Assembly (NCBI GenBank): GCA_002305685.1
Contig: DBQB01000029.1
Span: 1-12,424 of the forward strand
Source of the DNA: Ruminococcaceae bacterium UBA1405
GTDB taxonomy: Bacteria; Bacillota; Clostridia; Oscillospirales; Ruminococcaceae
DNA length: 12,424 bases
Reading direction: 5' to 3'
The position numbers and the translations under genes were made by a program. This document shows, one piece after another, positions 12,413 to 12,424 of the stretch (position 1 is its first letter; each line of letters opens with the position of its first letter). Below the pieces are notes generated by a model. It ran no database searches. It worked only from the letters and a program-made list of their open reading frames with translations, and had not been told where the DNA came from.

Positions 12413-12424
12413 GTTGTTACTTAA

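Noticed and set aside
1..12424. CRISPR array, insertion sequence, phage or defence island
   Set aside because: No spaced direct repeats, no transposase or integrase reading frame, and all large genes are housekeeping.

Overview
The window looks like ordinary chromosome from a Gram-positive bacterium of the class Clostridia, possibly an Oscillospiraceae-type gut anaerobe. This rests on strong AAGGAGG-type ribosome binding sites, TTG/GTG starts, sigma-A-like promoters, many U-tailed terminators, a TM-LysM-G5-M23 cell-wall hydrolase and the walJ-rlmH pairing. The genus is inference only. There is no CRISPR array, insertion sequence, integrase, phage gene or recognisable defence system.

Layout. 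(1) 26-381, minus strand: RNase P RNA (rnpB, class A) with its own promoter, back to back with (2) gdhA, an NADP-type glutamate dehydrogenase with promoter and terminator. (3) 2399-3055: the 3' two thirds of a sugar-type ABC permease with no start region, no ribosome binding site and no partner genes, so a gene remnant. (4) ilvE, a branched-chain aminotransferase, with promoter and terminator; its terminator lies just before a TTG-started RluA/RluD-family pseudouridine synthase. (5) A membrane-anchored M23 endopeptidase whose promoter carries a palindrome over the -10 box. (6) murA, first committed step of peptidoglycan synthesis. (7) walJ-rlmH, a tight pair preceded by a long hairpin. (8) A small minus-strand membrane protein gene convergent with rlmH. 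(9) tRNA-Pro(CGG) with strong promoter and terminator. (10) A 388-base gap holding a compact potentially structured block, then a promoter, then tyrA (prephenate dehydrogenase) and its terminator. The right edge holds a probable minus-strand terminator for a gene outside the window.

Functionally this is core metabolism and maintenance: nitrogen assimilation (gdhA) and amino-acid transamination/biosynthesis (ilvE, tyrA), cell-wall synthesis and remodelling (murA, M23 protein, walJ), and RNA processing or modification (rnpB, RluA-family enzyme, rlmH, tRNA-Pro). Most genes are single transcription units closed by their own hairpin.

I found no convincing new multi-gene system. The best leads are the structured block upstream of tyrA with two competing pairings, the undescribed small membrane protein at 10547-10789, the palindrome over the M23 promoter, and the stranded permease fragment.
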